In this document: piece by piece, positions 1 through 7,647 of the stretch
Position numbering within the stretch: position 1 is the first letter of the stretch
How the letters are laid out: every line of letters begins with the position of its first letter
Source of the DNA: Actinomycetes bacterium
Lineage (GTDB): Bacteria > Actinomycetota > Acidimicrobiia > Acidimicrobiales > RAAP-2
Assembly (NCBI GenBank): GCA_021846325.1
Contig: JAJZBX010000002.1
Span: forward strand, 124,001 to 188,000
DNA: 64,000 nt
Direction of reading: 5' to 3'
Notes under the pieces: generated by a model
Database searches by the model: none
Told to the model about the DNA's origin: nothing
Seen by the model: only the letters and a program-made list of their open reading frames with translations
Translations under genes and position numbers: made by a program

Positions 1-1664
1 GTGAGGCGATCGGCGTACAAGACGGCCGTGCCGTTGGCGTTTCGCGCCGCCCGGCCAATGGTTTGGATCAGGGCGCTGCGCGAACGCAAGAAGCCCTCCT
101 TGTCCGCGTCCAGGATCGCGACGAGGGACACCTCGGGCAGGTCCAGACCCTCGCGCAGCAAGTTGATGCCGACCAAGACGTCAAACTCACCCAGTCGCAG
201 GGATCGAAGGATTTCGATCCGCTGAATCGTGTCGATGTCGCTGTGCAGGTACTGCACGCGGTACCCCGCCTTGGTCAAGAACGTGGTGAGGTCCTCCGCC
301 ATGCGCTTGGTCAGGGTCGTGACCAGGGTTCGCTCACCTCGAGCGATGACCTCGTCGAGCCGAGTGCGCAGATCGTCGATCTGATTACGCGTGGCAACGA
401 CGTGAACCAGCGGGTCGACGAGCCCCGTCGGGCGGATCACCTGTTCGGCGATCTGGTCGCTCACCTCGTACTCAAAGGGGCCCGGCGTCGCCGACACGAA
501 GACCATCTGGGGCACCAGATCGATGAATTCGTCGAAGTTGAGCGGGCGGTTGTCCATGGCGCTGGGCAGACGGAACCCGTGCTCGACGAGCGTCTCTTTG
601 CGCGAGCGGTCACCGGCGTACTGACCGCGCACCTGGGGGATCGCCACGTGAGACTCGTCGACCACGACGAGGTAGTCGTCGGGGAAGTAATCCAGCAGCG
701 TGTAGGGGCGCTCGCCGGGTCGGCGCCCGTCGAGGTGGGCGGAGTAGTTCTCGATACCCGCACAGACGCCCGTCTGCTCGAGCATCTCCAGGTCGTGCTC
801 GGTGCGCGAGCGTAGTCGCTGGGCCTCGAGCAGCTTGCCCGCTCGCTCAAAGCTGGCCAGCTGCCCCTGCAGTTCGATCTCGATCGAGCGCGCCGCGCGA
901 TGCAACGTCTCAGAGCTGGTGGCGTAGTGGGTCGCCGCGAACAGGGTCACGTCATCGACCGTGCCCCGCAGCTCTTGGGTGAGCGGGTTGAAAAAGGTGA
1001 TCGTCTCAATTTCGTCGAAGAAGAAGGAGACGCGTACTGCCTCGTTGCTGTACGCCGGTTGAATCTCCAGCGTGTCACCCTTCATCCGAAAGGTGCCGCG
1101 TTCGAGCACGGTCTCGTTGCGGTGATACTGCATCTCGACGAGTCGGCGCAACAACTGGCGCTGCTCGACTGACTCGCCTCGCGCCAGCGCCAACATTCGA
1201 TCGCGGTATTCGAGCGGGTTGCCCAGCCCGTAGATGCACGACACCGACGCGACCACGATCGTGTCGCGGTGCGTCAGCAACGACGACGTCGCCGCGTGAC
1301 GCAGGCGATCGATCTCCTCGTTGATCGAGCTGTCCTTCTCGATGAAGGTGTCGGTGCGCGGAATATACGCCTCGGGCTGGTAGTAGTCGTAGTACGAGAC
1401 GAAGAACTCCACCCGATTGCGCGGCAGCATGTCACGCAACTCGGACGCCAGTTGCGCGGCGAGCGACTTGTTGGGTTCTAGAATCAGCGTGGGCCGTTGC
1501 ACGCGCTCCACGAGCCAGGCGATGGTCGCCGTCTTGCCGCTGCCGGTGATGCCCTCGAGTGTCTGATAGCGCAGACCGTCTCGCACGCCGCGCGCGAGCA
1601 ACTCAATCGCCTGCGGCTGGTCACCCGCCGGACGAAAGGGCGACTCGACCAGAAACTCGTTCAC
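1..1664 (-). CDS. uvrB: UvrABC excinuclease subunit B (3' end beyond the window)
   Basis: Damage-verification ATPase of nucleotide excision repair; UvrA loads it on DNA and it recruits UvrC. The 554 visible codons carry the family landmarks in order: PAGDQPQAI near residue 13, Walker A GITGSGKT near 38, the tyrosine-rich beta-hairpin [10 protein letters not shown] near 91 that clamps a DNA strand, Walker B DESH near 336, and helicase motif [11 protein letters not shown] close to the edge. The frame is still open at base 1, so roughly the last 110 residues of a usual ~670 aa protein, including the UvrC-binding region, are missing only because of the window boundary. The GTG start at 1664 shares GTGA with the coaE stop, so translation is probably coupled. 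Confidence 0.97.
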   Translation of the reverse strand, partial: MNEFLVESPFRPAGDQPQAIELLARGVRDGLRYQTLEGITGSGKTATIAWLVERVQRPTLILEPNKSLAAQLASELRDMLPRNRVEFFVSYYDYYQPEAYIPRTDTFIEKDSSINEEIDRLRHAATSSLLTHRDTIVVASVSCIYGLGNPLEYRDRMLALARGESVEQRQLLRRLVEMQYHRNETVLERGTFRMKGDTLEIQPAYSNEAVRVSFFFDEIETITFFNPLTQELRGTVDDVTLFAATHYATSSETLHRAARSIEIELQGQLASFERAGKLLEAQRLRSRTEHDLEMLEQTGVCAGIENYSAHLDGRRPGERPYTLLDYFPDDYLVVVDESHVAIPQVRGQYAGDRSRKETLVEHGFRLPSAMDNRPLNFDEFIDLVPQMVFVSATPGPFEYEVSDQIAEQVIRPTGLVDPLVHVVATRNQIDDLRTRLDEVIARGERTLVTTLTKRMAEDLTTFLTKAGYRVQYLHSDIDTIQRIEILRSLRLGEFDVLVGINLLREGLDLPEVSLVAILDADKEGFLRSRSALIQTIGRAARNANGTAVLYADRL

Positions 1665-2251
1665 GACAGACCCGCCTCGCTGAGTAACTCGTCCACACGA
1701 GCCTCGAGCTCGCCGATCGAACCCTCGTTCCAGATCACCGCGTCGACGAGGGCGATACGCTCCTCGTTGGTCATCTGGGAACCGAGGCGGGCCACGGCGT
1801 CACTCGCCGTCAGGCCGCGCAGCCTCGTCAGTCGCCCCACGGCGACCTCGGGACTCGCGAGCACGGCCCACACTCGCGTCAACTCGAACGCCACCCGGTG
1901 CTCCGCGCGAAACAGCGGCAGCGCGATGAACGCCGCAGGCCCGCTGATCGCCTTCAGTCGATCGTGGATCTCCCGGCCGATGCGCCCGTGGGTGATCCGG
2001 TTGAGTCGCGCCAACGCCGTCGGATCGTGGAAGACGATCTCGGCGAGAAACGCTCGGTCCAGTCGTCCGTCGGTGTCGAGCACGGCGTCACCGAACGCGT
2101 CGCGCAACGCGCGCCAGGCCGGCGTACCCGGCTCAGTCACTGCGCGGGCGACGTCGTCCGCGTCGATGACCGCCCAGCCGCGTGACGCGAGGTACGCCGA
2201 GACCGTGCTCTTGCCCGCGCCGATTCCGCCGGCGATGCCGATGATTTCCAC
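1661..2251 (-). CDS. coaE: Dephospho-CoA kinase
   Basis: Last step of coenzyme A synthesis: ATP-dependent phosphorylation of the 3'-hydroxyl of dephospho-CoA, in the cytoplasm. The 196 aa product begins [15 protein letters not shown], the typical CoaE P-loop at residues 8-15, followed by the family's DADD motif near residue 30. Length fits the usual ~200 aa. The GTG start at 2251 lies 6 nt downstream of a TAGCGT box with no Shine-Dalgarno, suggesting a leaderless message. It overlaps uvrB by 4 nt. In M. tuberculosis coaE lies directly after rpsA; here a transporter operon on the other strand separates them. Confidence 0.96.
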   Translation of the reverse strand: MEIIGIAGGIGAGKSTVSAYLASRGWAVIDADDVARAVTEPGTPAWRALRDAFGDAVLDTDGRLDRAFLAEIVFHDPTALARLNRITHGRIGREIHDRLKAISGPAAFIALPLFRAEHRVAFELTRVWAVLASPEVAVGRLTRLRGLTASDAVARLGSQMTNEERIALVDAVIWNEGSIGELEARVDELLSEAGLS

Positions 2252-2257
2252 TGTTCC

Positions 2258-2263
2258 ACGCTA
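2258..2263 (-). promoter_or_regulatory. -10 box TAGCGT of leaderless coaE
   Basis: TAGCGT on the minus strand, then 6 nt (GGAACA), then the coaE GTG. This spacing places the transcription start at or next to the start codon. No convincing -35 was seen. Confidence 0.55.
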
Positions 2264-2315
2264 GCCACCGGCGTCGCCTTAACCGGCGTGGCACCGCCCG
2301 CGCATCCCCGTTGGC

Positions 2316-2321
2316 TAGTCT
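2316..2321 (+). promoter_or_regulatory. Candidate -10 box TAGTCT of the dpp-like operon
   Basis: TAGTCT sits 24 nt upstream of the dppB GTG. The predicted leader of about 18 nt carries a strong AAGGGGGA ribosome-binding site at about 2334-2343, in contrast to the leaderless divergent coaE. Confidence 0.4.
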
Positions 2322-2345
2322 CCTACCAAGCCGAAAGGGGGAAGT

Positions 2346-3296
2346 GTGCTGCGCTACGTACTGCGACGCCTCACCCTGCTCATCGGCATCGTCTGGGTCA
2401 TTTCGGTCGGCAGTTTCTACCTCATTCATCTCCTGCCCGGGGACCCGGCGACCGTGATTCTGGGCACCGGTGCCAGTCCGGCCAACCGGGCCATTCTCTA
2501 CCGCCAGCTCGGGCTCAACAAGCCCATCATCGAGCAGTACTTCGTGTGGATGGGCAACATCCTGCACGGAAACCTCGGCACGTCGTTCATCTCAGAAACC
2601 TCGGTGGCCTCGACGATTCGCACGGCGCTGCCGATCGACGTCGAACTGATCGTGCTCAGCCAGATCCTCGCGTTCGCCGCGGCGATACCCCTCGCGATGC
2701 GTTCGGCCCGCAAGCCCAATGGCGTCCTCGACCGGATTCTCAGCGCCGGCAGCTTCACGCTGCTGTCGATACCGTCCTTCATCATCATCGTGCTGCTGGT
2801 GCTGGTCGTCTCGATCAAGCTCGGCATCGCCAACACCGGACCATCGTCGTACGTGTCGCTCGGCAGCGATTGGGTGGTCAACCTCGAGAGTCTCGCGCTG
2901 CCGGCCTTCACCCTGGCCGTCGGCAGCTTCGTTATCTACTTCCGGGTGCTGCGCAGTGACCTGATCGCGACGCTGCAGGAGGAGTTCATCACGATGGCCC
3001 GCTCCAAGGGTCTGCGCCAACGGCGCATCATGTGGCGCCACGCCTTTCGCCCCTCGTCGGTGGCCCTCTTGGGGGCGGCCGGCGTCAACATTGGCGGCCT
3101 GCTGGCGGGCGGCTTCGTCGTTGAGTATCTGCTCGGCATTCCCGGACTCGGCTACACCCTCATCACCGGCATCGCCAGCAGTGACTACCTTCTCGTTCAG
3201 GGAATCGTGCTCGTGGTCTCGGTGGGCGTCGTCTTGATCAACTTCGTCTTCGACTTCATCATCAGCGTTGTCGATCCGAGGATCACTCGTGAGTAG
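2346..3296 (+). CDS. Peptide-type ABC transporter permease, DppB/OppB family
   Basis: First inner-membrane subunit of a peptide/nickel-class ABC importer. The 316 aa protein starts LRYVLRRLTLLIGIVWVIS, the usual DppB amphipathic start plus TM1, and contains the DppB motif LPGDPA near residue 38. It has about six TM segments and the C-terminal permease loop with EYLLGIPGLGY, which contacts the ATPase. The GTG start at 2346 follows a purine-rich ribosome-binding site. It overlaps dppC by 8 nt. The substrate cannot be told from sequence: dipeptide, oligopeptide and nickel systems look alike. No extracellular binding protein accompanies the cluster. Confidence 0.92.
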   Translation: MLRYVLRRLTLLIGIVWVISVGSFYLIHLLPGDPATVILGTGASPANRAILYRQLGLNKPIIEQYFVWMGNILHGNLGTSFISETSVASTIRTALPIDVELIVLSQILAFAAAIPLAMRSARKPNGVLDRILSAGSFTLLSIPSFIIIVLLVLVVSIKLGIANTGPSSYVSLGSDWVVNLESLALPAFTLAVGSFVIYFRVLRSDLIATLQEEFITMARSKGLRQRRIMWRHAFRPSSVALLGAAGVNIGGLLAGGFVVEYLLGIPGLGYTLITGIASSDYLLVQGIVLVVSVGVVLINFVFDFIISVVDPRITRE

Positions 3297-4152
3297 CGTG
3301 CTCGACGACGTGGTCGACCCCGAGGCGCTCGCGCCCAAACGCCTGGGCGCGCTGTTTTGGATCTGCGTCGGCTGGCTCGCCCTCAACGTCCTCGGCGCAA
3401 TCTTCGCCAACGTGCTGCCCCTGGTCAACCCGCTGTACCAGAACTACAACGCCATCAACGCCGGTCCGTCCCTGCACCACTGGCTCGGCACCGACGACCT
3501 TGGTCGCGACATCTTGTCGCGTATCGTCTACGGATCGCGGGTGTCGATCACGGTCGGCATCGGAGCCATGGTGATTGGCTTTGGTATCGGCCTGCCCCTG
3601 GGCATGCTCGCGGCCTTTCGGCGGGGTCGCCTCGACTCCTTGCTGACCGCCTTCATGTACGTCTTTCTCGCCTTCCCCGCCATCATCGCGGTCATCGCGG
3701 TGTTGTCGTTCTGGACCCCGCGTAGCCTCTTCAAGATCATCGTGGTAATCGGCCTGGCCTCGGTGCCCCTCGTGTACCGCGTCATCCGCACTGCCACCCT
3801 GGCGGTCGCGGCACGCGACTTCGTGACGGCGGCCAAGGTGCAGGGCGCGACCGACCGCCGAATACTCGTGAAGGAGCTGCTCCCCAATATTGCCCCCATC
3901 GCCGTCTCCTTCTTGCTCATCGGCGTCGCCACGGTGGTCACCCTCGAGGGGGTCCTCGCGTTTCTCGGCCTGTCGGTCAATCCGCCGACGCCGTCGTGGG
4001 GCAACATGATCAACGAGTCGCGCACCGTCATGGCCCAGAACCCCTGGCTGGTGTTGTTCCCCTCGCTCGCGCTGTGTCTCTTCCTGCTCTGTCTCAACTT
4101 CATCGGCGACCGGCTGCGGACCTACTTCGACGTCACCGAGGTGAAGTTGTGA
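3289..4152 (+). CDS. Peptide-type ABC transporter permease, DppC/OppC family
   Basis: Second membrane subunit, pairing with the preceding DppB-like protein. About 287 aa: an N-terminal TM, then the DppC hallmark HWLGTDDLGRDILSRIVYGSR near residue 65, five further TM segments, and the EAA-type loop with AKVQGATDRRILVKELLPN where the ATPase docks. GTG at 3289 is preferred because GAGGA lies 6 nt upstream; GTG at 3298 is possible. It overlaps dppB by 8 nt and dppD by 4 nt, so the four genes form one tightly coupled operon. Confidence 0.92.
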   Translation: MSSVLDDVVDPEALAPKRLGALFWICVGWLALNVLGAIFANVLPLVNPLYQNYNAINAGPSLHHWLGTDDLGRDILSRIVYGSRVSITVGIGAMVIGFGIGLPLGMLAAFRRGRLDSLLTAFMYVFLAFPAIIAVIAVLSFWTPRSLFKIIVVIGLASVPLVYRVIRTATLAVAARDFVTAAKVQGATDRRILVKELLPNIAPIAVSFLLIGVATVVTLEGVLAFLGLSVNPPTPSWGNMINESRTVMAQNPWLVLFPSLALCLFLLCLNFIGDRLRTYFDVTEVKL

Positions 4153-5150
4153 GCACCCAGCTGCTGGTCGTTGACGACCTGCACACCACCTTTCGCACCG
4201 CCGCCGGTCTCGTCGCCGCCGTGGGCGGGGTCAGTTTCGACCTGGCGACCAACGAAACCGTTGGCATCGTCGGCGAGTCGGGTTCGGGCAAGACGGTTCT
4301 CGCGCGAACCATCATGGGCCTCCAGCCACGGTCCAACGTCGAGGTTCGAGGCTCGGTCCTGCTCGATGGCCACCAGGTGGTCGGCGCGTCCGAACGCGAG
4401 ATGCGCGAACGCTGGGCGACCGACGTGTCGATGGTCTTCCAAGATCCGATGACTTCGCTCAATCCCGTGATGCGGATCGGCCGCCAAATCGACGAGACCC
4501 TTCGCGTGCGCCTCGGCATGGACAAGCGCGCCGCGCGCGCGCGCGCGATCGAGTTGCTGGCCATGGTCGGCATGCCGTCGGCCGAGCATCGCTATCGGGC
4601 CTACCCCACCCAGCTCTCCGGGGGAATGCGCCAGCGCGTGGTCATCGCGACGGCACTCGCGTGTTCACCCAAGCTCCTGATCGCCGACGAACCCACCACG
4701 GGTCTCGACGTTACGATCCAGGCCCAGATCCTGAACCTGCTCGATGATCTAAAAGAGCAGCTGCACATGTCGGTGATCTTGATCACCCACGACCTCGGCG
4801 TCGTGGCGACGCGCACGTCACGCATCATCGTTATGTACGCGGGACGCATCGTCGAGATGGGCGCCACCCGAGACGTCTTTTTCCGTCACCGCATGCCCTA
4901 CACCCGGGCCCTGCTCGAGAGCTCCCCGAAGGTCTCGAATCCGTCGCACACGCGACTGCGGGTCATTCCGGGCCGTCCGCCCAACCTCTCGACGCTTACC
5001 TCGGGCTGCGCCTTCGCGCCGCGGTGTTCCTCGGCGAGCGAGCGATGCCACCAGGAGCGTCCGTCGCTCGAGCCCGCCGAGGAACCCGGTCACGTCTTCG
5101 CCTGCTGGCATCCCCTGGCGGCGACCGAACTTCACGAGGCACCACGATGA
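4149..5150 (+). CDS. Peptide-type ABC transporter ATPase, DppD/OppD family
   Basis: Cytoplasmic ATPase subunit, 333 aa. Walker A GESGSGKT near residue 42, Q-loop QDPMTSLNP, signature LSGGMRQR, Walker [13 protein letters not shown] and the switch His in LITHDLG are all intact. The C-terminal oligopeptide-transporter extension has the four-cysteine pattern (SGCAFAPRC, then two more Cys) that binds an iron-sulfur cluster in studied relatives. GTG at 4149 overlaps the dppC stop as GTGA. An alternating GC run near 4528-4545 only encodes Arg/Ala residues. Confidence 0.93.
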   Translation: MSTQLLVVDDLHTTFRTAAGLVAAVGGVSFDLATNETVGIVGESGSGKTVLARTIMGLQPRSNVEVRGSVLLDGHQVVGASEREMRERWATDVSMVFQDPMTSLNPVMRIGRQIDETLRVRLGMDKRAARARAIELLAMVGMPSAEHRYRAYPTQLSGGMRQRVVIATALACSPKLLIADEPTTGLDVTIQAQILNLLDDLKEQLHMSVILITHDLGVVATRTSRIIVMYAGRIVEMGATRDVFFRHRMPYTRALLESSPKVSNPSHTRLRVIPGRPPNLSTLTSGCAFAPRCSSASERCHQERPSLEPAEEPGHVFACWHPLAATELHEAPR

Positions 5151-6148
5151 CTGACGCTGCGAGCCCGCTGCTATCGGTGCGTAATCTCACCGTCACCTTC
5201 GGCAGCGGGGCGCACAGCGTCTCGGCGGTGGCCGGCATCAGTTTTGAGATCGCCGAGGGCGAAACGCTCGGCTTGGTCGGCGAGTCGGGCTGTGGCAAGT
5301 CGACTACCGGCAAGGCCCTCATGAAGATCGTCGCGCCCTCGTCGGGCACGATCGAGCTCGACGGCGTCGATATCACCCGGCTGCGCGGCCGGGCCCTGCG
5401 CAACGCGCGAACGCGCATGCAGATGATCTTTCAGGACCCCATCAGTTCGCTCAACCCCCGGCGTCGGGTCCGCGACATCGTCGCCGAGCCCCTCGACGCG
5501 TGGAAGTCGGCGACGGGTTCGGCGCGCGAGACCATCGTGCGAACCCTGTTGAACGAGGTCGGTATCGACCCCGACGTCTACGGTGCGCGCTACCCGCGCG
5601 AGTTCTCCGGCGGGCAGTGCCAGCGAATCTCGATCGCCCGCTCGCTGGCCATGCGTCCCAAGCTGCTGATCTGTGACGAAGTCGTCTCAGCCCTGGACGT
5701 GTCGGTGCAGGCGCAGATCCTCAATCTCCTCGAGGACCTGAAGGCCGAGTACGGTCTGACCCTGCTCTTCATCGCCCACGACCTCGCGGTCGTGAAGAAC
5801 GTGAGTGATCGTGTCGCGGTCATGTACCTGGGCAAGATCTGCGAGATCGGCCCGTCGGACGTGCTCTACGAGGCGCCCGCGCACCCGTACACCAAGTTTC
5901 TGTTGGGCGCGGCGCTCGAGGCCGACCCCGACGTCACCGTGCGCGGCGAGGTACTGCAGGGCGAACCCCCGAGCCCCCTCGACCCGCCAAGCGGCTGTCG
6001 CTTCCGAACGCGCTGCCCGTTCGCCACCGACCTCTGCGCCTCCGACGAGCCCGCGTTGCGCGAGGTCGCCCCAGGCCATCACGTGGCCTGCCACTTCCCG
6101 CTCACGACCTTGGGTAGCAGTCCGAGCCCATCGCCAATTCTAGGTTAG
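5147..6148 (+). CDS. Peptide-type ABC transporter ATPase, DppF/OppF family
   Basis: Partner ATPase of the preceding gene, 333 aa. Walker A GESGCGKST, Q-loop QDPISSLNP, signature FSGGQCQR, Walker B LLICDEVVSALD and LFIAHDL are present; the Walker B segment has VVSALD where many relatives have PTSALD, which is common in DppF. The C-terminal extension again carries the SGCRFRTRC cysteine pattern. ATG at 5147 overlaps dppD as ATGA. Its TAG stop overlaps the rpsA stop on the opposite strand by 4 nt (TTAG), leaving no room for a terminator. Confidence 0.93.
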   Translation: MTDAASPLLSVRNLTVTFGSGAHSVSAVAGISFEIAEGETLGLVGESGCGKSTTGKALMKIVAPSSGTIELDGVDITRLRGRALRNARTRMQMIFQDPISSLNPRRRVRDIVAEPLDAWKSATGSARETIVRTLLNEVGIDPDVYGARYPREFSGGQCQRISIARSLAMRPKLLICDEVVSALDVSVQAQILNLLEDLKAEYGLTLLFIAHDLAVVKNVSDRVAVMYLGKICEIGPSDVLYEAPAHPYTKFLLGAALEADPDVTVRGEVLQGEPPSPLDPPSGCRFRTRCPFATDLCASDEPALREVAPGHHVACHFPLTTLGSSPSPSPILG

Positions 6149-7554
6149 AGGCTCGGGGCCTCGTCGCTCGCCGGTGACTCGTCGGACTCGGGTGACTCGT
6201 CGGACTCGGGTGACTCGTCGGACTCGGACTCCTCGGCGCCCGACGTGGCAACCGACGTGGCAACCGACGTGGCGTACTCGGCCCACGCCGCCTGAGCCTC
6301 GGTCTCCGGCGTGAACTCGCCGTACTCGATGCCGCCGATGTAGTTGCCCTCGCTGTCGTAGGCGTGGGACCCGAATGCCTCGCGGTACTCCTCGGACACT
6401 TCACCACCCTCGGCCGCCTGCTTGATCGACAGGCTGATGCGGCGCCGTGCGGTGTCCAACTCGATGATCTTGACCCACAACTCTTCACCGGCGGTCACCA
6501 CCTGGTCCGGTGACTCCACGTGGTGCGCGGCCATCTCCGATATGTGGACGAGACCTTCGATGCCGTCGCCCACCTGGATGAATGCGCCGAAGGGCACCAG
6601 TTTGGTCACTCGACCGTAGACCAGCTGGTCCACGGCGTGGCCGTCGGCAAAGACCTGCCACGGATCGGACTGCGTGGCCTTCAGCGAGAGCGAGATGCGC
6701 TCCTTGGAGAAGTCCACATCGAGCACCTCGACGTCCACCTCATCGCCCACGGCCACTACCTGGCTCGGGTGATCGATGTGCTTCCAGGACAGCTCCGACA
6801 CGTGGATGAGCCCATCCATGCCTCCCAGGTCCACGAACGCGCCAAAGTTGACCACCGACGAGACGACACCGTGACGGCGCTCACCGGGCTTCAAATTGTT
6901 GAGGAAGTCGCCGCGCTGTTCCTTCTGGGTCTCTTCGAGCCACGCCCGGCGCGACAGCACCACGTTGTTGCGATTGCGGTCCAACTCGATGATCTTGGCT
7001 TCGACGGTCTTGCCGATGTAGGGCTGCAGCTCGCGCACGCGACGGAGCTCGACGAGCGACGCCGGCAAGAAGCCGCGCAGCCCGATGTCGACGATGAGGC
7101 CACCCTTGACCACCTCAATGACCACACCCTTGACCACCTCGTCGCGGTTCTTCAACTCTTCGATCGTGGCCCACGCCTTCTCGTACTGCGCGCGCTTCTT
7201 GGAGAGGACCAGGCGTCCCTCCTTGTCCTCTTTTTGCAGCACCAGGCACTCGATGCGCTCACCGAGTGAGACGATGTCGGCCGGGTCGGCGTCATTGCGA
7301 ATGGACAGTTCGCGCGCGGGAATCACGCCTTCGGACTTAAAGCCAATGTCGAGCAGTACCTCGTCGTGGTCAATCTTGACGACCGTGCCGGTGACCAGGT
7401 CGCCGTCTTCGAACTCCAAGACACTGTTGCCGACCAACGAGGTGAGATCCATGCCGAGCAGGTCGTCTTCGGTGATGATTCGCGGAACGTAACTTCCTTG
7501 CGCGTCGAAGGTGCCCATCGGTTGGGGGGAGAGGAGGCTGGAGCCTTCCGTCAT
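6145..7554 (-). CDS. rpsA: 30S ribosomal protein S1
   Basis: RNA-binding ribosomal protein that helps mRNA onto the 30S subunit. About 469 aa with four S1 OB-fold repeats, the actinobacterial arrangement rather than the six of E. coli; the third and fourth are the clearest (NFGAFVDLGGMDGLIHVSE and PFGAFIQVGDGIEGLVHISE). The C-terminus is an acidic Ser/Asp/Glu/Pro tail built from tandem repeats. ATG at 7554 is chosen; an in-frame GTG at 7578 would add eight residues but has no better ribosome-binding site. Downstream of polA as in mycobacteria, with its own candidate promoter. Confidence 0.96.
   Translation of the reverse strand: MTEGSSLLSPQPMGTFDAQGSYVPRIITEDDLLGMDLTSLVGNSVLEFEDGDLVTGTVVKIDHDEVLLDIGFKSEGVIPARELSIRNDADPADIVSLGERIECLVLQKEDKEGRLVLSKKRAQYEKAWATIEELKNRDEVVKGVVIEVVKGGLIVDIGLRGFLPASLVELRRVRELQPYIGKTVEAKIIELDRNRNNVVLSRRAWLEETQKEQRGDFLNNLKPGERRHGVVSSVVNFGAFVDLGGMDGLIHVSELSWKHIDHPSQVVAVGDEVDVEVLDVDFSKERISLSLKATQSDPWQVFADGHAVDQLVYGRVTKLVPFGAFIQVGDGIEGLVHISEMAAHHVESPDQVVTAGEELWVKIIELDTARRRISLSIKQAAEGGEVSEEYREAFGSHAYDSEGNYIGGIEYGEFTPETEAQAAWAEYATSVATSVATSGAEESESDESPESDESPESDESPASDEAPSL
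6173..6226. repeat. Three perfect 18-bp tandem repeats in the rpsA 3' end
   Basis: Unit ggtgactcgtcggactcg repeated three times without a mismatch. It encodes the repeating six-residue acidic Ser/Asp/Glu/Pro motif of the S1 tail. A second short tandem (gtggcaaccgac, just over two copies near 6244-6271) encodes the adjoining ATSV repeats. Confidence 0.9.
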
Positions 7555-7633
7555 GCGAACTACCTTATCGGTGACCACGCCGGGGTCTGACTAGGCGACA
7601 GTGGTCGGACTACCGGCGTTAACCCGACGCGCC

Positions 7634-7639
7634 AGCCTA
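7634..7639 (-). promoter_or_regulatory. Candidate -10 box TAGGCT of rpsA
   Basis: TAGGCT lies in the 93-nt gap between the polA stop and the rpsA start. It predicts a leader of about 70 nt, unusually long for this window, which would suit autoregulation known for some S1 genes. No clear -35. Confidence 0.35.
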
Positions 7640-7647
7640 GCACCCCA

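Noticed and set aside
4520..4550. Alternating GC run in dppD as a Z-DNA or repeat element
   Set aside because: It simply encodes Arg-Ala residues in a normal ATPase segment and has no flanking structure.
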